DNA from: Chitinophagaceae bacterium
GTDB lineage: Bacteria > Bacteroidota > Bacteroidia > Chitinophagales > Chitinophagaceae
Length of the DNA stretch: 40,053 bases
Direction of reading: 5' to 3'
NCBI GenBank assembly: GCA_947450165.1
Contig: CANFUJ010000007.1
Location: 1-40,053, forward strand
Within the stretch, counting starts at the first letter, position 1; each line of letters opens with the position of its first letter. The notes under the pieces are model-generated. The model saw only the letters and a list, made by a program, of their open reading frames with translations. It ran no database searches and was not told where the DNA came from. Positions 1 to 8,849 of the stretch are shown in pieces. The translations under genes were made by a program, and so were the position numbers.

Positions 1-39
1 GCTGATTCATTACATTTGCAGCTAAATTTTTTATTATGA
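1..39 (+). CDS. C-terminal end of an upstream CDS (possibly cdsA-like), truncated by window edge
   Basis: Open frame GCT GAT TCA TTA CAT TTG CAG CTA AAT TTT TTA TTA TGA; the stop overlaps the psd start (ATGA). Identity only guessed from usual gene order. Confidence 0.35.
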   Translation, partial: ADSLHLQLNFLL

Positions 40-692
40 CCGTACATCGCGAAGGGTATAGAACAATTTTGGTAGTAGGTTTTTTACTTGCTTTGATCAA
101 TGTTGTAGCGTTTAAATTTTTATGCGCTGAATTTTGCTGGATTTCAACTTCAATTTTAGCAATTTCATTGATTTTTTGGCTATTTATCGTTTCTTTTTTC
201 AGAATTCCCAATCGTAAACTAACCATTAACGAAGGTGCTGTGGTTTCGCCTTGTGATGGAAAAGTGGTGGTAATGGAAGAAGTATTTGATGAAGAATATT
301 TTAAAGCAAAAGTTTTACAGGTTTCTATTTTTATGAGTCCTGCAAATGTGCACGTAAACAGAAACCCAATAAGCGGAGAAGTGTTGTATAATCAATATCA
401 TAAAGGAAAATACCTTGTGGCTTGGAATCCCAAATCATCAACTGAAAATGAACGTCATTCTGTTGTAATTAAAAAAGGAGAAAAATCAATCCTGGTAAAA
501 CAAATTGCTGGCGCTGTGGCCAAAAGAATTGTAAACTATTTAAAAGTTGGCGAGCAGGTATCTCAATCTCAAGAGTTGGGCTTCATTAAATTTGGTAGCC
601 GCGTAGATTTGCTTTTGCCTATTGGAACCAAACTCAATGTTAGCTTAAACCAGGTTGTTCAAGGTGGTGTAACCATCATTGCAACTTTATAA
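36..692 (+). CDS. psd: Phosphatidylserine decarboxylase family protein
   Basis: 218 aa; N-terminal membrane helices, 'VVSPCDGKVVVMEEV', 'VSIFMSPANVHVNRNPISGEV', and 'GFIKFGSRVDLLLP' with the GS pyruvoyl processing site. Confidence 0.9.
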   Translation: MTVHREGYRTILVVGFLLALINVVAFKFLCAEFCWISTSILAISLIFWLFIVSFFRIPNRKLTINEGAVVSPCDGKVVVMEEVFDEEYFKAKVLQVSIFMSPANVHVNRNPISGEVLYNQYHKGKYLVAWNPKSSTENERHSVVIKKGEKSILVKQIAGAVAKRIVNYLKVGEQVSQSQELGFIKFGSRVDLLLPIGTKLNVSLNQVVQGGVTIIATL

Positions 693-759
693 TTTTAACA
701 ACTATTTCTTTGTATTTTTTAAGTTTATTGGCTACTTTTAGATTCTTAAATTTTTAATT

Positions 760-930
760 ATGAAAAAAATATTTTTATTAGCAACTGCTGCTTTATTAGT
801 AAGTGCTGTATCATTTGCTGGTCCAACTCAAGACAAAAAGAAAAAATGTGCAAAAGGTAAAACTTGTTGCAATAAATCTAAATCTTGCAGCAAAGACAAA
901 ATTGAAAAAACTGAAGAGTTGAAAAACTAA
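760..930 (+). CDS. Small exported Lys/Cys-rich protein (56 aa)
   Basis: Not in ORF track. Reads MKKIFLLATAALLVSAVSFAGPTQDKKKKCAKGKTCCNKSKSCSKDKIEKTEELKN*; clear signal peptide (SFA|G) and a CX5CCX5C core; followed by a strong terminator hairpin. Confidence 0.7.
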   Translation: MKKIFLLATAALLVSAVSFAGPTQDKKKKCAKGKTCCNKSKSCSKDKIEKTEELKN

Positions 931-943
931 TTGAAAAGGACAT

Positions 944-993
944 GTAGGGGTTGAATATATTCAACCCTTACTTTTTTCAACCCCTACTTTTTT
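944..993 (+). terminator. Rho-independent terminator with duplicated 3' arm/T-tract
   Basis: GTAGGGGTTGAA (944-955) can pair with TTCAACCCCTAC (976-987) or, via GGGTTGAATA/TATTCAACCC (948-967), with the nearer arm; each 3' arm is followed by ACTTTTTT. Confidence 0.75.
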
Positions 994-1001
994 CCCTATC
1001 C

Positions 1002-1700
1002 TCAAAATATCTGTTCCAACTGATTAAGATGCGTTATTACATACGTTGGATTTAAAGTGGATTCCTCATTGATGTGATTTACAAAAATGGTATCCATCCC
1101 AGCATCAATACCTCCTTTAATATCCGCAGATTGATTATCTCCAATCATTATAGATTCCGATAAACTTGCATTTGCTTTGTTAAGTGCGTATTCAAATATT
1201 TCTTTTTCCGGCTTCATGCTATTGCTCGCTTCTGAAGTAATCATGTGCGTAAAATATTGATCTATATTGCTATTTTTAATTTTACTCCATTGCGTTTTTT
1301 CAAAACCATTGGTAATTAAATGCATGGTATATTTTTTTTCCTTTAGATATTGTAAAATTTCAACCGTGTGCGGAAACAATTCTTTTTTTGTAGGTAATAT
1401 TTCTAAAAACCTTGCGCTTAATGATTTTGAAAGTGATTCATCACCAACTTTAAATTCGAGTAACGTGCGCCACATTCTGCGCCATTTTAATTCTTCGGCA
1501 TTAATAAATCCATTTTGATAACGTTCCCATAATATCTTGTTGTGGTGCAAATATTTTTCATAAAACAAATCGAATTGGCCATCGATTTTTTTATGCAATT
1601 CAAACTCTTCGAAAATATCGATTAGCGACATTTTTGCGTTAACATCAAAATCCCACAACGTGTGATCTAAATCAAAAAAAAGATGATTGTACTTGCGCAT
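1002..1700 (-). CDS. HAD-superfamily hydrolase, YjjG-type (noncanonical pyrimidine nucleotidase-like)
   Basis: MRKYNHLFFDLDHTLWDFD (motif I DxDxT), 'LHLITNG', 'MKPEKEIFEYAL', 'MIGDNQSADIKGGIDAGMDTIFVN'. Start moved from 1793 to the Met at 1700, where homology begins. Confidence 0.85.
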   Translation of the reverse strand: MRKYNHLFFDLDHTLWDFDVNAKMSLIDIFEEFELHKKIDGQFDLFYEKYLHHNKILWERYQNGFINAEELKWRRMWRTLLEFKVGDESLSKSLSARFLEILPTKKELFPHTVEILQYLKEKKYTMHLITNGFEKTQWSKIKNSNIDQYFTHMITSEASNSMKPEKEIFEYALNKANASLSESIMIGDNQSADIKGGIDAGMDTIFVNHINEESTLNPTYVITHLNQLEQIF

Positions 1701-1812
1701 GAACTTATTTAAAGTGTGGAAAATGAATAATATCTTTACCTTTTGTGAAGATAAGTAATAAACAATTATTGAAAATAAACTCAAAAGAAACAAAGTGAAA
1801 AGAGCGTATTAA

Positions 1813-1820
1813 TAATTTTG
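1813..1820 (+). promoter_or_regulatory. Bacteroidota -7 element (TAnnTTTG) upstream of SDR gene
   Basis: TAATTTTG, 24 bp before the ATG at 1844; no exact -33 TTTG seen. Confidence 0.45.
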
Positions 1821-1843
1821 ACTTTTAAATTAATCATTATCAC

Positions 1844-2542
1844 ATGAACATCATTATTACAGGAGGAAGTAGGGGAATGGGAAAAGCGATGGCATTTGAA
1901 TTTGCTGCTACCTCATCTCATATTATTTTGTGTGCCAGAAATGTGGAACATTTAAATAAAACGAAAACAGAAATTGTAGAAAAATTTCCTGCTTGTACAG
2001 TTGATGTTTTTGCTGCGGATCTGTCTGTAAAAACGGAGGTGGAAGGATTTGCTAATTTCTGTTTAAATAAATTTACACCAGACGTTTTGATTAATAACGC
2101 GGGCGTATATACGCCAGGAAATACAATGGATGCCAGCGAAGAAGATTTTAATAACATGATGAACCTGAATTTCTTTAGTGCGTACTATTTAACAAAGAAA
2201 TTGCTGCCTTCAATGATTGCTCAAAAGCGTGGACATATATTCAACGTATGCTCTATTGCTGCACTACGAGCTTATGATGGTGGCGGAATATATAGCATAA
2301 CCAAATTTGCAATCAACGGTTTTAGTCAAAATTTAAGACACGAAATGAAACCTCATGGCATAAAGGTTACTGCCGTTTTCCCAGGAGCGGTACTTACTGA
2401 TTCTTGGGGAGATTTTGATAATAGTAATAAGAGAATTATGGAAGCCACAGACATTTCAAAAATGGTTTTTGCAGCCTCTACACTATCGCCTCAAGCGGTG
2501 GTAGAAGAAATCACCATTCGTCCGCAATTGGGTGATTTGTGA
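1844..2542 (+). CDS. SDR-family oxidoreductase
   Basis: 'NIIITGGSRGMGKAMA' Rossmann motif, 'INNAGVY', 'YSITKFA' active site. Confidence 0.9.
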   Translation: MNIIITGGSRGMGKAMAFEFAATSSHIILCARNVEHLNKTKTEIVEKFPACTVDVFAADLSVKTEVEGFANFCLNKFTPDVLINNAGVYTPGNTMDASEEDFNNMMNLNFFSAYYLTKKLLPSMIAQKRGHIFNVCSIAALRAYDGGGIYSITKFAINGFSQNLRHEMKPHGIKVTAVFPGAVLTDSWGDFDNSNKRIMEATDISKMVFAASTLSPQAVVEEITIRPQLGDL

Positions 2543-2546
2543 TGAT

Positions 2547-3254
2547 TTAATGCGTAGAAAATTTATATCCCATTCCTCTAATGGATAAAAAGTATTTTGG
2601 ATTCTTTTGATCTTTTTCAAAATATTTTCTAAAGTTCAAAATGAAGTTATCAATGGTTCTTGTAGTTGGAAATACATTATAACCCCAAACAGCTTGTAAT
2701 ATTTTTTCTCGGGTTACCACTTCGTTTTTATGGTCAATCAACAACTTCAACAGCATCGCTTCTTTTTTGGTAAGATGAATTTCTTGTCCAACAGAATTGG
2801 TGGCCAATAAACCATTAAAGTCGATTTTATTTTTTCCAAAACTGTATAATTCTGGAACGTTTGTTTTTAAAGAAAGCTGGTCGTTTTTCTTGATTAATTT
2901 TTCTACCCTTAGTAAAAGCTCTTCTAAATTAAATGGCTTGTTAAGATAATCATCAGCACCCATTTTTAAGCCCAACACTCGATCAGCACTACTGTTTTTT
3001 GCACTTAAAATTAAAATTGGAATTGGGTTTTGTTGAAGTCTTACCGATTCACAAACTGAAATGCCATCCAACTCAGGAAGCATCACATCCAACACCATTA
3101 AATCAAAATGCTCTTGTGATAAAATTTTTAATGCTTCCAAGCCATCAGCACATGCGGTTACTTCATACCCTTCCAATTCAAGATTTAGCTTTAACGCTTC
3201 TTGAAGATTTTCTTCATCCTCTACAAGTAAAATGGAATGTTTTTTTAGTGACAT
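2547..3254 (-). CDS. OmpR/PhoB-family response regulator
   Basis: Receiver 'ILLVEDEENLQEAL...DLMVLDVMLPELDGISV...ILILSAK...GADDYLNKPF' plus C-terminal winged helix 'VTREKILQAVWGYNVFPTTRTIDNFILNFRKYFE'. Confidence 0.93.
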   Translation of the reverse strand: MSLKKHSILLVEDEENLQEALKLNLELEGYEVTACADGLEALKILSQEHFDLMVLDVMLPELDGISVCESVRLQQNPIPILILSAKNSSADRVLGLKMGADDYLNKPFNLEELLLRVEKLIKKNDQLSLKTNVPELYSFGKNKIDFNGLLATNSVGQEIHLTKKEAMLLKLLIDHKNEVVTREKILQAVWGYNVFPTTRTIDNFILNFRKYFEKDQKNPKYFLSIRGMGYKFSTH

Positions 3255-3257
3255 GTT

Positions 3258-4235
3258 TTAAGCAACCGTTTTTAATTGTATAACAAATTTGGCTCCATTC
3301 GGTTCGTTATCTGTTATAAATATTTTACCCTTATGTGCTTTAATAATTCGATGAACCAAATACAAACCCAATCCTGTGCCTTTTGCTTTTTGCGTGGCTT
3401 CGGTACCAATGCGATAAAATTTTTCAAATACTTTCTTTTTATCAACATCTGCAATTCCTGCACCATAATCTGCAAATGTAATGCTACATTGATTTTGCTG
3501 ATTTTCTATTTTGATGGTAATGGGCTGGTCTTTGGGCGAATATTTAATGGCGTTATCGATTAAATTATTAAATGTCATTTGCAATAAAAATACATCTCCC
3601 ATTACGTGCAAAGAACCATTGTTGAAAAACTGAATTTCACGATTGGGAAATCGATTTATAAAATCTGAAACTACAGATTCTAATATTTCCTTAACATCTA
3701 ACTTTTCTGGAGTGTATTGATGCGCACCTGCTTCCATTTGAGAAGAAAGCAACAGATTATTACAAAGCGCATTCATTCTATTGGACTCCTGAATAGTATT
3801 GCTGATAATCTTAAACTGCTGCACTTCATCTAGTTGACGCTTTTGAAGTGTTTCTAAATTTAATTTAGTAACAGCTATTGGCGTTTTTAATTCATGTGAA
3901 ATGGCAACCATAAAATTTTGTTGCTGTCTGCTAATGATGAGTTGCTTATTAACTGCGCGAAATAAAAAAATTGCCCCTGCAGAAATTAATAGAAAAAATA
4001 TGGAACCTTCACCAAGATATTGTGCTGTCTTTCTTTTTTGTTCTGCTTCTATTTGAGCAATTTTAATCACATATGCAGCATCTTCTTTGCTAATCTCATT
4101 TTTTTTAAAATTAGCCATTGACATATTTTGTCTGCTTAATGCGATATACCACCATATCAACGCAGAAAAAATATAAAGCAACAGAAACCAATAAATAAAA
4201 AATATCAATTTTATTTTTTTTGATTTCTTGAACAT
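3258..4235 (-). CDS. Sensor histidine kinase
   Basis: Two TM segments, H-box 'FMVAISHELKTPIAVTKLNLETLQ', N-box 'NLIDNAIKYSP', G-boxes 'DYGAGIAD', 'KGTGLGLYLVHRII'. Confidence 0.93.
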   Translation of the reverse strand: MFKKSKKIKLIFFIYWFLLLYIFSALIWWYIALSRQNMSMANFKKNEISKEDAAYVIKIAQIEAEQKRKTAQYLGEGSIFFLLISAGAIFLFRAVNKQLIISRQQQNFMVAISHELKTPIAVTKLNLETLQKRQLDEVQQFKIISNTIQESNRMNALCNNLLLSSQMEAGAHQYTPEKLDVKEILESVVSDFINRFPNREIQFFNNGSLHVMGDVFLLQMTFNNLIDNAIKYSPKDQPITIKIENQQNQCSITFADYGAGIADVDKKKVFEKFYRIGTEATQKAKGTGLGLYLVHRIIKAHKGKIFITDNEPNGAKFVIQLKTVA

Positions 4236-4263
4236 GAATTGAATATTGAAAAATGGTTTTGAA

Positions 4264-5142
4264 TTAATTGCGCTTATCCAAACCCCAGCTTAGCTTACTG
4301 CGTAAGGTTTGTAAAAAATTATTTTCATTAAGACGAACCAGCTTGATATCGAAGGTTTCTTTTTTCACAGCCAATTGAACTTCTTTACTTACGATTTCTT
4401 TTCTGCTATCGAGCGTTACTAAAAAATCATCCGTTCTTCCTTCTAATTCAAAAGAAACGATATTATCGTCTGGCACTACAATTGGTCGGATATTTAAATT
4501 ATGCGGCGCTACTGGCGTAATTACAAAACTATTGCTTTCTGGAAAAACAACTGGACCGCCACAGCTTAATGAATAACCCGTAGAACCTGTTGGTGTGGCT
4601 ACAATAATACCATCAGCCCAATAAGTATTTAAAAATTCACCGTTTAAATAGGTATGAATTTTTATCATTGGCGATATATCTCTTTTGTGAATTGAAAACT
4701 CATTCAATGCATAAGGTGTATCTCCAAATAGAGGTACATTGGCATCAAGATGGATTAATGTTCGCTTATCGAGTACATATTTTCTTTCGGCAATAGCATC
4801 TATGACACCCTGAATTTCATCTCTACCAATATTGGCCAAAAAACCCAATCGACCATAATTAATCCCAAGTACTGGAATACCCGAATTGCGCACCATAGTT
4901 ACGGTATCCAACATCGTACCATCACCACCTAAACTCAATACACAATCAATACTACTGTCCAAATCTTCAAAAGCATTGAAAGTTGAATATTGATTGTTTA
5001 AATCTACAGATGAATAAAATTGATTGAAAAAATCCTGAAAAAATACGGGCTCAACACCATTTTTAATGAGCTCTTCAAACAACTTATGAATGTCTTTAAG
5101 TTGATCATTTTCTACGCCGCGACTATATATAGCAATTTTCAT
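4264..5142 (-). CDS. nadK: NAD kinase
   Basis: 'CVLSLGGDGTMLDTV', 'VLGINYGRLGFLANI', 'DGIIVATPTGSTGYSLSCGGPVVFP'. Confidence 0.93.
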   Translation of the reverse strand: MKIAIYSRGVENDQLKDIHKLFEELIKNGVEPVFFQDFFNQFYSSVDLNNQYSTFNAFEDLDSSIDCVLSLGGDGTMLDTVTMVRNSGIPVLGINYGRLGFLANIGRDEIQGVIDAIAERKYVLDKRTLIHLDANVPLFGDTPYALNEFSIHKRDISPMIKIHTYLNGEFLNTYWADGIIVATPTGSTGYSLSCGGPVVFPESNSFVITPVAPHNLNIRPIVVPDDNIVSFELEGRTDDFLVTLDSRKEIVSKEVQLAVKKETFDIKLVRLNENNFLQTLRSKLSWGLDKRN

Positions 5143-5161
5143 TTTTTCTAAAATAAATACT

Positions 5162-6613
5162 TTATAAAATACTTCTTAAATGTAAAAATAACCCCTTTTC
5201 ATGTAATTGATTCATACTAAACTCGGCACTTAACCTTAAATCATACAAACTTATAACATCTAATCCTACACCAGTTGTGTATAAAAGTCGGTCATTTAAC
5301 ATGCCGCTGCCATTGGGCTTGTTGTAAGCAAATCCAGTATTTAAATAGGTTTTAGCATAAAATGAAAAAGGTAAATAGGGAACTTGTTTAATTTTAAAAG
5401 GCATCTTGATTTTAAAAGCAGCTATTTTTTTACTCAAATTATATTTTGCCATTGCCGTTGCCACACCATCAATCACATAATATTCCAAACCATTTAAATA
5501 ATATTCGCCAAATCCAAATGCACGTTGGTTTATAAACGGTTGGGTAAATGGTAATTTTATTTTTGAAAAAAGTTGAACATTCATATAAAAATGATGAGGC
5601 AATGTGTAATACTTACGCCATGCCAAATCCAACTGAAACATATTTATTCCACCCGATATTCCAAACCCACGCTTTACCAATGAAACATTTAATGCTTTTC
5701 CTTTTAACGGATAATTGATGTTGTCTAATTTTAGAAATTGATAGCTATATATAAAATCCATGAAGCCAATATTCGCCTTATTTGAATTGAAATATTTAGG
5801 GTTATAAGCAGTTGAAATTATACTGTCATTTACATCAATAAAACTATATTGAATTTTAAAGGTTTGTTTTTTATAAAACCCTTTCCGCACACTATAAGCA
5901 GCCACTGCACTAAATGATGTTCTATCAAAATTTTTAGATTTGTACAAAAGCGATTTGTGGTTGTAGGTTGTTTTGTAATCTATCTCTTTGTTTTGAGCAT
6001 AGCCCATTGCAATGGAAAAACCTTCTGTAAGTTTTGAATTGCTATAAGGTGCTGAATAAGAAATTGCAATATTTCTGGCATAGCCCGTTAATAAATAAAT
6101 ATTCAGTTGATCGCCTCTGCCACTCAAATTAAAATCAGCATATTTTAAACCATAAGTTACCCGGTTGAAGTCATGATTATGCGTTACCCACCAGTCGTTA
6201 AAATTTCTATCGGTAAGTTTTAAATATGGTGTTGGATAAATGTACCATCTTTCCAAAACTTCAATTAGAATATCTACATCTTCATTGTTAACCATAACAG
6301 GCGTAACGGTTACAATGGAAAATAAATTTGTATTGTAAATGAGTTCTTGTGAAGTGTTTATTTTTTTAAGTAAATGTGCCGCTTTTATTTGCTGCCCCAT
6401 TTTCAATTGCATTTCCCGAAGAATGATATAATCTTTCGTTTTTTTATTTCCTGTAATTTTTATCGAATGAACATTTAATAAACGAACAGTATCAGTATGT
6501 AATGATTCAAAAAATGTAGAATCAAATATTAAATTATTATGTTTGGGTTGGGCATGAATATATTGTAAGAAAAAAATAGAAATGATAAAAAATATGGTGG
6601 TTATTTTTTTCAT
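5162..6613 (-). CDS. BamA/D15-like outer-membrane beta-barrel protein with a single apparent POTRA-like segment
   Basis: Signal peptide; 'VHSIKITGNKKTKDYIILREMQLKMGQQI...LLKKINTSQELIYNTNLFSIVTVTPV' POTRA-like; alternating aromatic strands to the C-terminus. Overlaps the CBS gene by 4 bp. Confidence 0.7.
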   Translation of the reverse strand: MKKITTIFFIISIFFLQYIHAQPKHNNLIFDSTFFESLHTDTVRLLNVHSIKITGNKKTKDYIILREMQLKMGQQIKAAHLLKKINTSQELIYNTNLFSIVTVTPVMVNNEDVDILIEVLERWYIYPTPYLKLTDRNFNDWWVTHNHDFNRVTYGLKYADFNLSGRGDQLNIYLLTGYARNIAISYSAPYSNSKLTEGFSIAMGYAQNKEIDYKTTYNHKSLLYKSKNFDRTSFSAVAAYSVRKGFYKKQTFKIQYSFIDVNDSIISTAYNPKYFNSNKANIGFMDFIYSYQFLKLDNINYPLKGKALNVSLVKRGFGISGGINMFQLDLAWRKYYTLPHHFYMNVQLFSKIKLPFTQPFINQRAFGFGEYYLNGLEYYVIDGVATAMAKYNLSKKIAAFKIKMPFKIKQVPYLPFSFYAKTYLNTGFAYNKPNGSGMLNDRLLYTTGVGLDVISLYDLRLSAEFSMNQLHEKGLFLHLRSIL

Positions 6614-7275
6614 TTTAAACCGAGGTAATTCATCAAATTTCTATAATTGACATCTGATTTGTCTTCATAAATTTTCACCCCAAAATGGTGAATCACATTG
6701 TATTCATATCTTTCAAATGTTGCTACAATAGAGGCGATTTCTTTTTTGTTGATATGTAATGTAACCGTTAGTAATCCTGTAATTGGATCGGTGGTTGTAT
6801 TCAAATGCAAAATTGTACAATCATTACTTTCTACGATTCTGCTGATTTCTGAAATGGCAAATTGTATACGTTCCATTTCTAAAATAATCAACCCGCCAAT
6901 TTCATTTGCACCAGCAAATTCACCAATTGTTTTTAAAAGATTCTCTGTGGTAATTACGCCCATGAATTCGGCATTTTTATCTATAACCGGAACTACATTG
7001 GTTTCATATTGATTGCAGTAATTGATGGCATTTAAAAAATGTACATCCTCTTGAATGTAAAACAGTAAAAATTGATCCTGTATTTTTTCAATGGTGATTT
7101 TATCTTCGTCTATATCTAGCAAATCTTCTTCGCTTATTAAACCAAGAAATTTTTTATCAGAAACTATGGGTAAGTGCGTTAACTTAAAATCATTAATCAA
7201 TTGCTTCGCTTTTCCAACGGAATCGTCCAATTGTAATTGGGGAATACCAAAATTGATTAATTGTGCAGTTAGCAT
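6610..7275 (-). CDS. CBS-domain protein
   Basis: 'LTHLPIVSDKKFLGLISEEDLLDI' and 'ETNVVPVIDKNAEFMGVITTENLLKTI' CBS pair with an ACT-like C-terminal half. Confidence 0.85.
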   Translation of the reverse strand: MLTAQLINFGIPQLQLDDSVGKAKQLINDFKLTHLPIVSDKKFLGLISEEDLLDIDEDKITIEKIQDQFLLFYIQEDVHFLNAINYCNQYETNVVPVIDKNAEFMGVITTENLLKTIGEFAGANEIGGLIILEMERIQFAISEISRIVESNDCTILHLNTTTDPITGLLTVTLHINKKEIASIVATFERYEYNVIHHFGVKIYEDKSDVNYRNLMNYLGLK

Positions 7276-7304
7276 AGCGGACGATTTAATTCATTTAAAA
7301 TGAA

Positions 7305-8078
7305 TTATTTATTTTGTGGTAATGCCATTTTTTTCAAAAACACTTCTAAGATTTCATTGAAGGTTTCTGGTACTTCCATCATTGGCGCGTGACCACATTT
7401 ATCTATAAAATGCAATTCACTATTTGGGATTAACTTATGAAATTCTTCACCCACAAACGGAGGTGTAATGGTATCATTATTTCCCCAAATTAAACAAGTT
7501 GGAATTTTAATTTGATTAAGCTCTTCGCCTAAATTATTTCTAATGGCACTTTTTGCAAGGGCAATGATTTTTATTACTTTAAGTCTGTTGTTGGTGATTT
7601 CAAATACTTCATTTACCAATTCTTCCGTAGCTAAAGCAGGATCGTAAAAAGTAAGCGACGTTTTATTTCTAATGTATTCTTTATCGCCACGTTTTGGATA
7701 CGAGTCGCCCATTCCATTTTCAAACAAGCCTGAGCTTCCAGTTAAAATAAGCGATCTGATTTTTTCGGGTTTATTTAATGCATAAACCAATGCCACATGT
7801 CCACCCAATGAATTGCCCATTAAATGAATATGATCATACCCTCTATGGTCAATAAATTTTGATACAAATTTCTTTAATCCACCAACAGATGTGTGTAACA
7901 AATCAAGCTCCAAAAGGGGCAACATGGGTACCACAACCTTATGGGTATGTTTGAAATGTTCAATTAGGGGTTCGAAATTGCTCATAGCCCCAAAAAGTCC
8001 ATGTAATAACATCAACACCTCACCTTCGCCTTCTTCTAAGAATTTGAATTTTCCATCTTCTTTTATTGTATACGCCAT
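7305..8078 (-). CDS. Alpha/beta-fold hydrolase
   Basis: 'LMLLHGLFGAMSNFEPL', nucleophile elbow 'LMGNSLGGHVAL', 'LIWGNNDTITPP', 'CGHAPMMEVPETF'. Confidence 0.9.
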   Translation of the reverse strand: MAYTIKEDGKFKFLEEGEGEVLMLLHGLFGAMSNFEPLIEHFKHTHKVVVPMLPLLELDLLHTSVGGLKKFVSKFIDHRGYDHIHLMGNSLGGHVALVYALNKPEKIRSLILTGSSGLFENGMGDSYPKRGDKEYIRNKTSLTFYDPALATEELVNEVFEITNNRLKVIKIIALAKSAIRNNLGEELNQIKIPTCLIWGNNDTITPPFVGEEFHKLIPNSELHFIDKCGHAPMMEVPETFNEILEVFLKKMALPQNK

Positions 8079-8171
8079 ACTTAAAAACTAATTATTTATC
8101 GTATAAAGTTAATGTTTAAACTTTATTTGGGTTAAAATTACGGTAAATGAAAGACAACATGAAAAAATTAA

Positions 8172-8726
8172 CTATGGTTTGTTTGAAACAGTTTTAAAAT
8201 AATCTTCTAGCTGATGAATCATGTTTTTAAAAATTGGAATCCAATTTCCAATTTGATCTATAACCATGGGTGCAATTGGCGCTAGCTTATTATAAAAAAA
8301 AGAGGCGTTTTTTTGGTTATCTGACAATAAATTCAATTGATTGAGATAATATAAAATCATGCTGTAAAACAAGCCATACATCAATAAATAAAGCAGTAAT
8401 CCAATTAATTTATTAAACCAACCCAACATGATTAGTTCCGCTGATTTTTCAAGGATTTTGCCCAATAGGTGCAGGGCTAAAAACACAAGTGTCAATACAA
8501 GAATAAATGATAAAAAAGGAATCCATTTATTGTTTACCCATTGGTGCTTAGTTAAATAAACAGCAACAGTGGCTGCAAATTTGGTGGCAATGAAAAATCC
8601 AATAAAAAAAGCAGTAAATGAAATAATGGACCCTATAAACCCTTTTTTTATGCCTTTATAACAAGCTAAAGCAACTATAAAAACAAAAATTATATCAATG
8701 TACATGGCACGTGATTTATTTCCCAC
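8172..8726 (-). CDS. CvpA-family membrane protein
   Basis: 'YIDIIFVFIVALACYKGIKKGFIGSIISFTAFFIGFFIATKFA' plus further TM helices, typical of CvpA. Confidence 0.8.
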   Translation of the reverse strand: MGNKSRAMYIDIIFVFIVALACYKGIKKGFIGSIISFTAFFIGFFIATKFAATVAVYLTKHQWVNNKWIPFLSFILVLTLVFLALHLLGKILEKSAELIMLGWFNKLIGLLLYLLMYGLFYSMILYYLNQLNLLSDNQKNASFFYNKLAPIAPMVIDQIGNWIPIFKNMIHQLEDYFKTVSNKP

Positions 8727-8800
8727 CGTTAAAACGGTGGGCTATGTTAAAACGGTGGGCTATTTTAAAACGGTGGGTTATGTTAATGCGATGGGCTATT
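8722..8800. repeat. REP-like palindrome followed by four tandem 18-bp units
   Basis: CCCACCGTT-AA-AACGGTGGG (8722-8741), then TTAAAACGGTGGGCTATG / ..CTATT / ..TTATG / TTAATGCGATGGGCTATT at 8729, 8747, 8765, 8783. Confidence 0.9.
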
Positions 8801-8849
8801 TAAAATGATCATCTCAAATAACATTGAAAAGCCAAACTGCGCTTAGGTT

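Noticed and set aside
1701-1793. N-terminal extension of the HAD hydrolase in the ORF track
   Set aside because: Hydrophobic/Lys-rich extension precedes the canonical MRKYNHLFFDLDHTLW start; the Met at 1700 is more likely.
5162-6613. Called as full BamA
   Set aside because: At 483 aa with only one apparent POTRA-like segment it is too short for canonical BamA (five POTRAs); kept as BamA/D15-like.
6698-7303. + strand ORFs opposite the CBS gene (104 aa and 70 aa)
   Set aside because: Overlap a well-supported CBS-domain gene on the other strand; no family features.
8729-8800. Tandem 18-bp units considered as a CRISPR array
   Set aside because: Units abut with no spacers, are too short, and no cas genes are nearby; better explained as amplified REP arm.
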